Source of the DNA: Streptomyces sp. A3M-1-3
GTDB taxonomy: Bacteria > Actinomycetota > Actinomycetes > Streptomycetales > Streptomycetaceae
DNA: 64,000 bases
Direction: 5' to 3'
NCBI RefSeq assembly: GCF_024213665.1
Contig: NZ_JANAVP010000026.1
Location: forward strand, 38,001 to 102,000
In this document: piece by piece, positions 52,399 to 60,039 of the stretch
How the letters are laid out: every line of letters begins with the position of its first letter
Position numbering within the stretch: position 1 is the first letter of the stretch
Notes under the pieces: generated by a model
Databases searched by the model: none
Told to the model about the DNA's origin: nothing
What the model saw: the letters and a program-made list of their open reading frames with translations, nothing else
Translations under genes and position numbers: made by a program

Positions 52399-53055
52399 AT
52401 GCCTGAATCCGTAGAACCCCCAGCCGATGGGGAGTTGGAGCCGGTTCGTATTCCGGATCCCCAGTTGGAGGGAATCGAGGCGAGCGTCCGGCGGCTGATG
52501 GAGCAGTCGGCGCAGCAGGCCCAGCAGCTCGACCACCTGGCCTCCGCCCCGGCCCCCGGCGGATCGCCGTTGGCGGCGTTCGGCATTCCGGGGCTCGGCG
52601 TACCGCCCCCGGCGACGCCGCCGGAGCCGCGCCCCATCCTGGAGCTGGAGGGCGAGGAGTACGAGGACGAACTCGACGCCTTGAGCGACTGGGTGGACGA
52701 CTTCCTTCTCCCCGTCTACGGCGCGGAGGTCACTACGGCGGCGCCCTGGTGCCTGCAGTGGCAGGAGCACGACGACGTCGTCGCCTGGCTCCACAGCTTG
52801 TGGCTCGCCTACCAGCAGCACAAGGACCCCGAGGCGGGCCTGTCCGGACTGTTCGTGTGGCACCGGGACTTCCTCACCCACGCCATCGCGGCGGTCCGTG
52901 CGCCCGGGGGTCCGCTGTCGGCCTGCATGACCTCCCCGGAGCGTCCCGCACACCGGATCCTGGCCGGCCCGCCGCCTTCGGCTCGTTCGGAGAAGGCGAA
53001 CGCGACCGAGTCGGAGTCGTCAGGGTCCGGTGAGCCGGACGAGCTGATGTCATGA
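52399..53055 (+). CDS. DUF4913 protein
   Basis: 218 residues, ATG 52399. After a disordered, Pro-rich N-terminus the DUF4913 block is clear: APWCLQWQEHDDVVAWLHSL, WLAYQQHKD, and LFVWHRDFLTHAIAAV. The C-terminus is acidic and Ser-rich. DUF4913 is widespread on actinomycete elements and phages; function unknown. ATGA overlap with the RelE-like gene suggests that the two are made together. Confidence 0.8.
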   Translation: MPESVEPPADGELEPVRIPDPQLEGIEASVRRLMEQSAQQAQQLDHLASAPAPGGSPLAAFGIPGLGVPPPATPPEPRPILELEGEEYEDELDALSDWVDDFLLPVYGAEVTTAAPWCLQWQEHDDVVAWLHSLWLAYQQHKDPEAGLSGLFVWHRDFLTHAIAAVRAPGGPLSACMTSPERPAHRILAGPPPSARSEKANATESESSGSGEPDELMS

Positions 53056-53537
53056 ACGGGGGGCAGCAGCGGCCGGCCTTCGGCCTCAGCTTCGACCCCC
53101 GGGCCCTTACCGATCTCCTCCAGGCTCCCAGCGACATCCGCGACCTCACCCTTGCTTACCTGCAGGAAGTGGTGAACGCGGAGCGGTTCGGGCTCCGGCT
53201 GACCGGTGATCTGGAGGGCTACCGCAAGCTGTTCGTGGACTCCCGCAAGGAGTGGCGCGTCGTCTACGGCGTGCGCCCGGCGCCCGAGGTGTCTACGCAC
53301 CGGCGGGAGATCCATGTCGTCGCGGTCCGGCCGCGGGCCGGCAACGACGTCTACGACACCGTCGGTGCCCGGCTGGGGATGGCCCGCCGACCGCTCAGCT
53401 CCCGCACCCACGCGGCCCGCTCCCGCTCCCCGCAGCTCACGACCCGCGGCCCGGTAGCGAGTCCGGGACCGCTGCCTTCCGCGATACCGGGCCTGCCCCG
53501 CCCTGCGCACAACCCCTCGCACCACCAAGCCCGCTGA
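53052..53537 (+). CDS. RelE/ParE-superfamily toxin-like protein
   Basis: 161 residues. FDPRALTDLLQ, an N-terminal helix pair, GLRLTGDLEGYRKLFVDSRK, EWRVVYGVRP and REIHVVAVRPRAGNDVYDT follow the RelE/ParE fold order, with R/K residues where the family places its active-site basics. A long Pro/Ser tail is added. ATG overlaps the DUF4913 stop (ATGA). No recognised antitoxin is adjacent; DUF4913 may take that place, or the protein may have lost toxicity. Confidence 0.68.
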   Translation: MNGGQQRPAFGLSFDPRALTDLLQAPSDIRDLTLAYLQEVVNAERFGLRLTGDLEGYRKLFVDSRKEWRVVYGVRPAPEVSTHRREIHVVAVRPRAGNDVYDTVGARLGMARRPLSSRTHAARSRSPQLTTRGPVASPGPLPSAIPGLPRPAHNPSHHQAR

Positions 53538-53555
53538 GTACAGGAGCACGCGCCT

Positions 53556-54257
53556 ATGCCCCCTGACCCCGTGCCGGCAGCAGCCCGGCGCGCGGTTTCC
53601 CCGCTCGACCACCGCATCGAGGCCGCCACCGGCCACGACGTCGAGACCCTGTGGGTCCACCGCGACCGCGGCGTCCTCGACGAGCCGCACGTCCGGCTGG
53701 TCGACCGGCACCGCGAGCTGGCCCAGGCCGAGACCGGCGTGACCTTCTACCGCACCCTCCTCCACCGCCTGGCCAGCGGCGAGTTCCCCGTCGACGGCGC
53801 TCTCTTCGAACGGATCGACCGCACCGTGGACCAGCTGGAGGAAGCCGCTGACGTACGCGACGCCGCCGCACAACGGGTGCTCGCAGCCCTGGAGCCGATC
53901 GAGTCCGCCGCCCGCACGGCACCGGCTGCCGGGCGAGAACCGCTCTCAGCTGCCGACCAGGCGGCGCTGCTTGCCATCGCCGGCGGCGCCAGGCTCTACG
54001 AGCATCTCCTGACCGGCCGGATGTCGGTGACCACCGCCTCCGGCACCCGCATCCCCCACGCAGAGCTGCAGCGGCTCGAAGCTGCCGGTCTCGTCTCCCG
54101 GGACACCGGCCACCCCGTCCATGCCGGCCAGCCGGTCGTCCTGACCGAAGTCGGCCGCGTCGCACTGGTCGCTGCCCGCCGCCCGAAGGCGACCGAGGTG
54201 CCGAAGACGGCGCCCCGGCCCGGGGCATGGCCGTCCACCCCAGCACACCGGCGCTGA
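53556..54257 (+). CDS. Winged-helix protein of the plus arm
   Basis: 233 residues, ATG 53556. Helical N-terminal half (TGVTFYRTLLHRLASGEFP, then DRTVDQLEEAADVRDAAAQR) and a C-terminal winged-helix-like part (GTRIPHAELQRLEAAGLVSR, then PVVLTEVGRVALVA). Could be a regulator of the element, but no ligand or partner is identified. Sits 18 bp after the RelE-like gene. Confidence 0.6.
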   Translation: MPPDPVPAAARRAVSPLDHRIEAATGHDVETLWVHRDRGVLDEPHVRLVDRHRELAQAETGVTFYRTLLHRLASGEFPVDGALFERIDRTVDQLEEAADVRDAAAQRVLAALEPIESAARTAPAAGREPLSAADQAALLAIAGGARLYEHLLTGRMSVTTASGTRIPHAELQRLEAAGLVSRDTGHPVHAGQPVVLTEVGRVALVAARRPKATEVPKTAPRPGAWPSTPAHRR

Positions 54258-54277
54258 CCCCCACCGAAAGGCCCCTG

Positions 54278-55024
54278 TTGCCCTCCACCGCATCGTCCCC
54301 CGCCCAGGGGCGCATGCCCGAAGTCGACTTCGAACTGGACGAATTCGACTCCGACGAGCAGATCTACCTCGCTTTCTACCGTCAGGTCGCGGTGCGCGAG
54401 GACATGCTCGTCCCGCTCGCCGAGTACCACACCGCCAGCGGCGTGCACAGCTATTACGTCCTGTTCGACCGCACCGCCACCTACGGCCACCCCGGCATGC
54501 CGCAGTACGTCGCCGTCCACCTGCAACGGGACCAAGAGAAGAGGACGTTCGACTTCGAGCAGGCTCCGCTGCCACTGCCAGCGATGGCGCAGTCCTGGCT
54601 GATCCACCGCGGCTGTCCTCCCGACGTCATCGGCCTCAACCCCGAGCTGGGTCCACCGCCCGCGGATGAGGCGACGCGGGCGCTGGAGCGACGTCTCGTG
54701 GGCGACGGCGACCACTACGCGATGGGCTACTCCTACACCCGAGACGACCCGGACGACATGGTCACCGTCGTGGCGCTGCGTGCCTTGGATGAGCGAGCCC
54801 CCTCTCCGTTCCGCGTCGTGGTCGATGAGGTCGACACCGAGGCGTGGACCCACACCCTGCGTGAGGGTGGCTTCGCCACGGTCGAAGAGGCCCTCCAGTG
54901 GTGCGACGACCGGCTCACAGGCACGGTCGGCCCCCTCCCGGCAGTGCGGCCGACCGCGTCGCCGACCCGCCCGACTCTCCCGCCAAAGGCATCTGTTCCG
55001 CGCCCGCCTGGCCGATCGCGCTGA
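54278..55024 (+). CDS. Element protein, unknown function
   Basis: 248 residues. TTG 54278 with GAAAGG 6 nt upstream is preferred; ATG 54227 would overlap the preceding gene by 31 bp. Acidic start (VDFELDEFDSDEQIYLAFYR), mixed alpha/beta body (YYVLFDRTATYGHPGMPQYV, then DDMVTVVALRALDERAPSPF), disordered tail. Ends 22 bp before hairpin copy C. Function not recognised. Confidence 0.6.
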   Translation: MPSTASSPAQGRMPEVDFELDEFDSDEQIYLAFYRQVAVREDMLVPLAEYHTASGVHSYYVLFDRTATYGHPGMPQYVAVHLQRDQEKRTFDFEQAPLPLPAMAQSWLIHRGCPPDVIGLNPELGPPPADEATRALERRLVGDGDHYAMGYSYTRDDPDDMVTVVALRALDERAPSPFRVVVDEVDTEAWTHTLREGGFATVEEALQWCDDRLTGTVGPLPAVRPTASPTRPTLPPKASVPRPPGRSR

Positions 55025-55046
55025 ACAGTAAGGCCGATTGGCGCGG

Positions 55047-55094
55047 CGAAACATAGCCGACGATCGCCGGTTGGCCAAACCGGCGATTCTCCGG
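55047..55094 (+). repeat. AACATAG-hairpin element, copy C
   Basis: On the plus strand, in the direction of the plus arm: CGAAACATAG, then GATCGCCGGTT (55062-55072), loop GGCCA, AACCGGCGATT (55078-55088), then CTCCGG. Same orientation to transcription as copy B, just after a gene end and ~75 bp before the next start. The outer stem keeps CCG/CGG pairing with an internal loop. Confidence 0.85.
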
Positions 55095-55171
55095 ACTCTT
55101 ATACAGCCGCCGGGACAAACCCGCGGCGCCTTTCCACGCAATCCCTATGCCTGCACGGAGGTTTCTTCCGC

Positions 55172-55525
55172 ATGCGCTCAACCCGAATTGCCATATCCGC
55201 TGCGATGCTCGGAGCACTTGCTCTGCCGGTGCTGTCCGCCACCACCGCGAGTGCGGCACCCGTCGCCACCGCGGCAACGGCCGCCCACGCGAGCAGCTGC
55301 TCGTCTCTCCCGCCGCTCCCGTACGAGGTCCACACGAAGGCCGTGACCATCCGGTCCAAGGCCACCACGAAGTCCACCGCGCTGGGAGTGCTCTACCAGA
55401 GCCACAAGTTCACCGTCTCCAAGAAGAGCGGGAACTGGCTCTACATCACCGACAAGACCACCGGCGTAAAGGGGTGGGTGTCCGGCACCTACGTCTACCG
55501 CGACGTCCGAATGTGCCTCGACTGA
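55172..55525 (+). CDS. Secreted SH3-like protein
   Basis: 117 residues, ATG 55172 with GGAGG upstream. Sec signal peptide (RIAISAAMLGALALPVLSAT, cleavage after TASA). Mature part is a bacterial SH3 domain: TIRSKATTKSTALGVLYQSH, then GNWLYITDKTTGVKGWVSG and TYVYRDV. Such domains bind cell-wall peptide; it may act at the cell surface alongside the anchored protein at the end of this arm. A Cys pair (SSCSS, RMCLD) could form a disulfide. Confidence 0.8.
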   Translation: MRSTRIAISAAMLGALALPVLSATTASAAPVATAATAAHASSCSSLPPLPYEVHTKAVTIRSKATTKSTALGVLYQSHKFTVSKKSGNWLYITDKTTGVKGWVSGTYVYRDVRMCLD

Positions 55526-55636
55526 CAGGCATTCGGCGACAACCCGCCTGTGGTGTAGCCGAGTTAATCGCTCGTTCGCCGAATCCCGTCCTGTGAACCA
55601 CCGGGCCGCTGTGCCCCTTTCGGAGAGGAGTTCTCC

Positions 55637-56122
55637 TTGTCCGACGAAATAGTCGACGGCACAGAGGATGTCGTGGGCGTGCTCACCGAACAGATCGAAG
55701 CGCACTTCGGGATGGGCATGGACCTGTTGAAGGCCGCGGTCTCCGTGGCGCCGACTGCTAACCCTGATGCCACCGACGCCGTCAAGTGGCACGGCCTTCT
55801 GACCGAGTCCCAGGCGGTACTCGATTGCGCGGAGGACGCCCTCCTCGCCGCGCTGGAAACACAGCCCAGCGAGGTGGACGACCCGACGATGGGTCTCGCC
55901 CACCGCGTCAACGCGGCCGTCGCCGCACGGGACGGGCGGGCTCTGGTCGTGCGGTGGCTTCTCGACCCGGACGCTCCGGGGAAGAAGGATCTCGCTGCCG
56001 AACGGCTCGCCCGTCTCAACCGCGGCGCCCGTACGGGCCCGGCCGTGCAGACCAGCGCTCCGAGCCGACCCGCGACCGCACCGGCAACGGCACTGCGAAC
56101 GGGGAGGGCAGCGCAGCGATGA
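55637..56122 (+). CDS. Small helical protein
   Basis: 161 residues from TTG 55637 with GGAGAGGAG upstream. Helical: VGVLTEQIEAHFGMGMDLLK, then VKWHGLLTESQAVLDCAEDA and RVNAAVAARDGRALVVRWLL, ending in a basic/Ala tail. ATGA overlap with the next gene. Not recognised. Confidence 0.55.
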   Translation: MSDEIVDGTEDVVGVLTEQIEAHFGMGMDLLKAAVSVAPTANPDATDAVKWHGLLTESQAVLDCAEDALLAALETQPSEVDDPTMGLAHRVNAAVAARDGRALVVRWLLDPDAPGKKDLAAERLARLNRGARTGPAVQTSAPSRPATAPATALRTGRAAQR

Positions 56123-56565
56123 GCGTCTGGCTCAAGCCCAGCACCGTCGACGGCTGCTTGCAGGAGGTCTTCGGCGCCCCCGTCCCCGAGCTGTACGAGA
56201 CGGCGACCAGGGCCGATGCCTCTCCCGCGATCACTCGCGCCCTGGAACTGCGCTCCTTCCTCGCCCTGGCCGAGGAGCAGGTCGCCCGTGTCCGCGACCG
56301 CGTGCACGACGCTATGGCGCCCGACCGCGACATGAGCGAACTGTCCGCGGAGGACCTGCGGTTGGACGCGCAGTGGCTGGATGCCGCGCTCGATGCCCAC
56401 GACGGCTACCGCGCCGCGCTCGACGACCTGCTGCGCACCATGCCGTCCCCCGGCCAACCCTGGCCCGTCCAGCTGGCTCAGCACAAGGCCACCACCACCC
56501 TGCCCCCGGCCGTCGCCGCCCCGGCACCGCAGCGTGCCGGGGCGGCCCGGGCCCGCCGACTGTGA
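56119..56565 (+). CDS. Helical element protein, paralog of next gene
   Basis: 148 residues, ATG 56119. CLQEVFGAPVPELYETATRA, LRSFLALAEEQVARVRDRV and DAALDAHDGYRAALDDLLR give a three- to four-helix bundle. Its plan and several positions match the next protein (IEDLYAAPLADLESHA and AERSIAFHSDRLAQLV), so the two probably arose by tandem duplication. Function unknown. Confidence 0.55.
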   Translation: MSVWLKPSTVDGCLQEVFGAPVPELYETATRADASPAITRALELRSFLALAEEQVARVRDRVHDAMAPDRDMSELSAEDLRLDAQWLDAALDAHDGYRAALDDLLRTMPSPGQPWPVQLAQHKATTTLPPAVAAPAPQRAGAARARRL

Positions 56566-56575
56566 AGGCCCCCGA

Positions 56576-56995
56576 TTGCCCGACCTCACGTCTACCGAGA
56601 TAGCCGGACGGATCGAGGACCTGTACGCCGCACCGCTGGCCGACCTCGAATCCCACGCCCAGGACCAGCCGCCCGGCATGCTCTCCGCCCTGCTCGGCAT
56701 GCACGACGACCTTGCCCTCGCCGAGCGGAGCATCGCCTTCCACAGTGACCGCCTCGCCCAGCTCGTCCATCCCGAGCGGGAGCTCGGCGGACACGAGGTG
56801 TCGCACGTTCTCGACTGCACCCGCCGGCTCGCCGAAGCGGTCGCCGTCCGCGACGTCCAGGCCAAGACGGTCTCCGCCGTTCTCCAGAGCCTCGGACGCG
56901 TTCCCGCGCCCCAGCCGTCCCAGGCCCCCATGCCGGACGTAACTGCCGTGCCCGCCCTTCCCGTGCCGGCCGCGAGCGCTGCTCGGAGCCGCTGA
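56576..56995 (+). CDS. Helical element protein, paralog of preceding gene
   Basis: 139 residues from TTG 56576 with AAGG upstream. Helical (EIAGRIEDLYAAPLADLES, then VLDCTRRLAEAVAVRDVQAK), with a Pro/Ala-rich tail. Starts 11 bp after the paralog. Possibly forms a complex with it. No named family. Confidence 0.55.
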   Translation: MPDLTSTEIAGRIEDLYAAPLADLESHAQDQPPGMLSALLGMHDDLALAERSIAFHSDRLAQLVHPERELGGHEVSHVLDCTRRLAEAVAVRDVQAKTVSAVLQSLGRVPAPQPSQAPMPDVTAVPALPVPAASAARSR

Positions 56996-57036
56996 CCTCT
57001 GCGGCCCTCCCCTTCACCCACCCAGGAGTTTCTCCC

Positions 57037-57888
57037 TTGGCCATCACCGGTTTGCCTCCCGACTCCGACGCTGACATCGCCCGGGTGACCGAGGCCCTCG
57101 CCATGATCACTCCGCGATGGAACGTGCGGATCATGCTGGCTCTTTCCGGCCCGCCGCTGCGGTACAGCGAGATCGCGGGCAAGGTGTCCTGGCTGCAGAG
57201 CGGCCAGCTTCACCCCAAGCTGCGAAGTCTGTGCGATGCCGGGCTCGTCCAGCGCACCGAGCACACCTCGCGTCACGTCACCTACGGCCACACCGACCGC
57301 GGGGCAGCGCTGCTGCCGGTCCTGCCGCTGATCGTCACCTGGGCCGAGCAGCATCTGGAGAAGGCGGACCCGCCGCTGCCTGCGATCGAGCAGATCGAGG
57401 ACAGCCTCACCCTCCTCACCCGGCGGCACGCCGCCGCCATCCTGTGGGTGCTGAAGTCCCGCGAAGAGGTCAGCGGCCGGGCACTGGCCAGGATCGTCAT
57501 GCCCAGCAGCGACTGGACCAACATCTACCCGCCGCTGCGACAGCTCGTGGCCGACGGCCTGGTCGACACCGACGGCATCGGGCAGCCCTACCGCCTGTCC
57601 GACGCGGGTGACGGGCTGGCGCCCGTCTTCGGGGCCCTGTCCGCGTGGTCCGCTGGACACCCCCTCGCGCAGGCCGCCCGGCACCCGGTCTGGGGGCGCC
57701 CGGATGCCGCGCCCGCTCCGAAGAAGTGGGTCAGCAACCAATCGCGGCTGCCGGCCCCAACAGCAGCGCCAGCGCCGGTCCGAGCGGGGCAGACCTCGCC
57801 CCTGACGTGGCAGAACCGCGACCTGTTCTCCCACGCCGCGACGGCCCGCCCGAAGGCCGCAGTTCCGGCGGGAGGCCCGCGTCGATGA
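57037..57888 (+). CDS. HxlR-like winged-helix regulator
   Basis: 283 residues from TTG 57037, with CCAGGAG 7 nt upstream. Two winged-helix units: VTEALAMITPRWNVRIMLAL, LRYSEIAGKVSWLQSGQLHP, KLRSLCDAGLVQRTEH (HxlR pattern), then a second, LLTRRHAAAILWVLKSREEV with YPPLRQLVADGLVDTDGIG. Basic Pro-rich C-terminus. It is a candidate for the regulator of the symmetric promoter, because it is the clearest DNA-binding protein in the plus arm; this is inference. Confidence 0.72.
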   Translation: MAITGLPPDSDADIARVTEALAMITPRWNVRIMLALSGPPLRYSEIAGKVSWLQSGQLHPKLRSLCDAGLVQRTEHTSRHVTYGHTDRGAALLPVLPLIVTWAEQHLEKADPPLPAIEQIEDSLTLLTRRHAAAILWVLKSREEVSGRALARIVMPSSDWTNIYPPLRQLVADGLVDTDGIGQPYRLSDAGDGLAPVFGALSAWSAGHPLAQAARHPVWGRPDAAPAPKKWVSNQSRLPAPTAAPAPVRAGQTSPLTWQNRDLFSHAATARPKAAVPAGGPRR

Positions 57889-58403
57889 CTGCCTCCTTCA
57901 CCACGGCCGAACTCCGGGACACCGTCGCCATGCTGTCCTCGCTCCCCTTGATACGCCTGATCACCGAGATCGACGACAACGGACCGATCCCGCCGCGGGG
58001 GCTGGCACGCACGCTCGCCGATCTCACGCCGCACCACCTTCGTCAGGCCACCGACCTGGCCCGCGCCCTCGGCCTTGTCCGTGTCCGTCCCGGCGTCGGG
58101 CTGAGCCTGACCACGTCCGGCTTGGAGCTGGCCGACGTCTACGACACAACCGCCCGGTGGGCCAGGCGCCATGCCTACCCGGCGCCGGTTGCCGACTTCA
58201 CCAGCCGCATCCAGTGCACCCTCGCCCTCCTGGCCGAGACACACGTCCTCACCGCGGGAGATGGTCCCCACCGCCCGGCAGACGACCGCTTGCCGAACGT
58301 GCAAGCTGTCGCGGACCTTGCCCGGCCGCGCGACCTGCTGAGCCAGTGGATGCACGCCAACCCTCAGGCAGCCCAGCTCGCCGAGCCCGCGCCTGCCGCG
58401 TGA
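57885..58403 (+). CDS. Winged-helix protein
   Basis: 172 residues, ATG 57885 (ATGA overlap). Helix-turn-helix: LSSLPLIRLITEIDDNGPI, PRGLARTLADLTPHHLRQAT, DLARALGLVRVRPGVGLSLT is a typical winged-helix order. The C-terminal half is helical. Coupled to both neighbours (ATGA and GTGA), so it is made in step with the HxlR-like protein and the exporter. Likely a transcription regulator. Confidence 0.65.
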   Translation: MTASFTTAELRDTVAMLSSLPLIRLITEIDDNGPIPPRGLARTLADLTPHHLRQATDLARALGLVRVRPGVGLSLTTSGLELADVYDTTARWARRHAYPAPVADFTSRIQCTLALLAETHVLTAGDGPHRPADDRLPNVQAVADLARPRDLLSQWMHANPQAAQLAEPAPAA

Positions 58404-59638
58404 CGGCGCGCACCGCCCCCCGGCAGGCGCGCCACCTTGCCCCGACCCTGCTGCGCGGGGTCTACCTGCCCCGCAGCGCTGACGGTGCCGCGTTCGCGAT
58501 GACCACCTACGGCATCCCCCTCCTTGTCCTGGCCACCACCGGATCCGCGGCGTTGACCGGGCTCGCCTTCGCGCTGGAGTGGCTGCCGCGCCTGGGTGCG
58601 TTCACCGTGGCCGGCACCGTCGTCGACCGCCACGGCACGGCCCGCGTCTTTCGTACTGCGTGCGCCGCCCGGGCCCTGGTCGTCGTCGCCGCCGCGCTCC
58701 TGCTGACGGTCCTCGACGCCGAGGCAACGGCGGCGACGGTCACGGTGATGGCACTCGCCGCGTTGACCGGCGTCCTCACGGAGTTCAGTTACGTCGCGGC
58801 CGAGACCGCCGGCGGCGAGGCAAGCCGAACGGCCGGAATGCGGGCGCACCGGGTGCAATCCGTCCTGCTGGGGATCGACCAGAGCGCGATGCTCGCCGGG
58901 CCCCTCGTCTCCGGCCTGCTGCTGGAGCACGGCGGCCCGGCCGTCATGCTCGGCACACTCGCCGGCTTCTCCCTCCTCGCCGCCGCACTCGGCCCCCGCG
59001 ACCGGACCGTCCCGATCGGTGCCGTGTCGGCGCCGGGAGGGCTGCGGGCAGGCTGGGCGACGCTGCGCTCGCTGCCGGCCCTCGCATGGCTGGTCGGCGG
59101 CCTGGTCGTCTCCAACACGGCCGTCGCCCTCCTCCAGGCGGCCATGCCAGTGATCGTGGTCAACGAGCTGGAGCACTCCAGCGCCGACGCCGGACTCATC
59201 TGGTCCGCCGCAGCAGTCGCCTCCCTGCTCGCCATCACCGCAGCCCGTCGTGCCATCGACCGCTGGGGCCTGTGGCCGGTCGGCTCCACAGCCGCCGCCG
59301 TCGCCGCCGGCGCAACCCTCGCCGTCGCCCAGGCCGACACCTACCGCGACTACTTGTTGCTGATCGCTGTCCTGATGGCCGGCGAAGGGGGCCTCACCGT
59401 CGTCCTGCGCACCCTGCGCTCCCACCTGATCCCGCCCGACGTCTTCGGCAGCACCCTCGCGGTCACGATCCTGCTGCTCCTGTTGCCCTTCCCCGCAGCC
59501 GGACTGCTCGTCGCCGCCGTGCCACCCGCCCAGCTCGGGCACGCCATTACCGCCGCCGCCGTCCTGCAGGCCCTCGGCCTCGCGACCGCCTTCACCCGGC
59601 TGCGCACCCTGCCTGCCCTTCCTTTCCCGTCTGCCTGA
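58400..59638 (+). CDS. MFS-family exporter
   Basis: 412 residues from GTG 58400 (GTGA). About 12 hydrophobic segments (MTTYGIPLLVLATTGSAALT at the first) and the loop VDRHGTARVFRTACAARALV. Follows two regulator-like genes and precedes the ATP-grasp gene region, the usual order regulator-exporter-enzyme of small natural-product operons. Substrate unknown. Confidence 0.82.
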   Translation: MTARTAPRQARHLAPTLLRGVYLPRSADGAAFAMTTYGIPLLVLATTGSAALTGLAFALEWLPRLGAFTVAGTVVDRHGTARVFRTACAARALVVVAAALLLTVLDAEATAATVTVMALAALTGVLTEFSYVAAETAGGEASRTAGMRAHRVQSVLLGIDQSAMLAGPLVSGLLLEHGGPAVMLGTLAGFSLLAAALGPRDRTVPIGAVSAPGGLRAGWATLRSLPALAWLVGGLVVSNTAVALLQAAMPVIVVNELEHSSADAGLIWSAAAVASLLAITAARRAIDRWGLWPVGSTAAAVAAGATLAVAQADTYRDYLLLIAVLMAGEGGLTVVLRTLRSHLIPPDVFGSTLAVTILLLLLPFPAAGLLVAAVPPAQLGHAITAAAVLQALGLATAFTRLRTLPALPFPSA

Positions 59639-59668
59639 CCCCCGTTGCGAGAGGAGCACTCGACGCTC

Positions 59669-59989
59669 ATGTCCACCATCACGCAGGACGGACTGCCCGG
59701 ACTCGCCCTCCCACACCGGGACGGCCCGACCATCACCCAGCAGTTCCACGCCTTCGACGCCCAACACCCGTGGGTTTACCGGGTTCTGGAGCAGCTCGTC
59801 GTCCAGCGCCTCGCTGCGGGTGCGAAGAGGATCGGGATGAAGGCGCTGTTCGAGGCCCTGCGCTGGCGTCACCCGTACGGGGTGAAGGGCTTCAACAACA
59901 ACTACACGGCGCTCTACGCACGGCGGTTGCTCGCCGAGCACCCGGAGTGGGCTTCCGCGATCGAGGTCCGCCGCCGGCGCAGCCCGTGA
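59669..59989 (+). CDS. Small phage/plasmid-type protein
   Basis: 106 residues, ATG 59669. FHAFDAQHPWVYRVLEQLV, KRIGMKALFEALRW, FNNNYTALYARRLLAEHPEW form a pattern I have seen in small proteins of phages and plasmids (LNNNYxSRYAR). Probably binds nucleic acid or a host protein; function unknown. Confidence 0.65.
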   Translation: MSTITQDGLPGLALPHRDGPTITQQFHAFDAQHPWVYRVLEQLVVQRLAAGAKRIGMKALFEALRWRHPYGVKGFNNNYTALYARRLLAEHPEWASAIEVRRRRSP

Positions 59990-60039
59990 ACCCGAGCGTA
60001 ATTTCCCGTCCACCATTTGATTCTTCGAGGAGCACCTTC

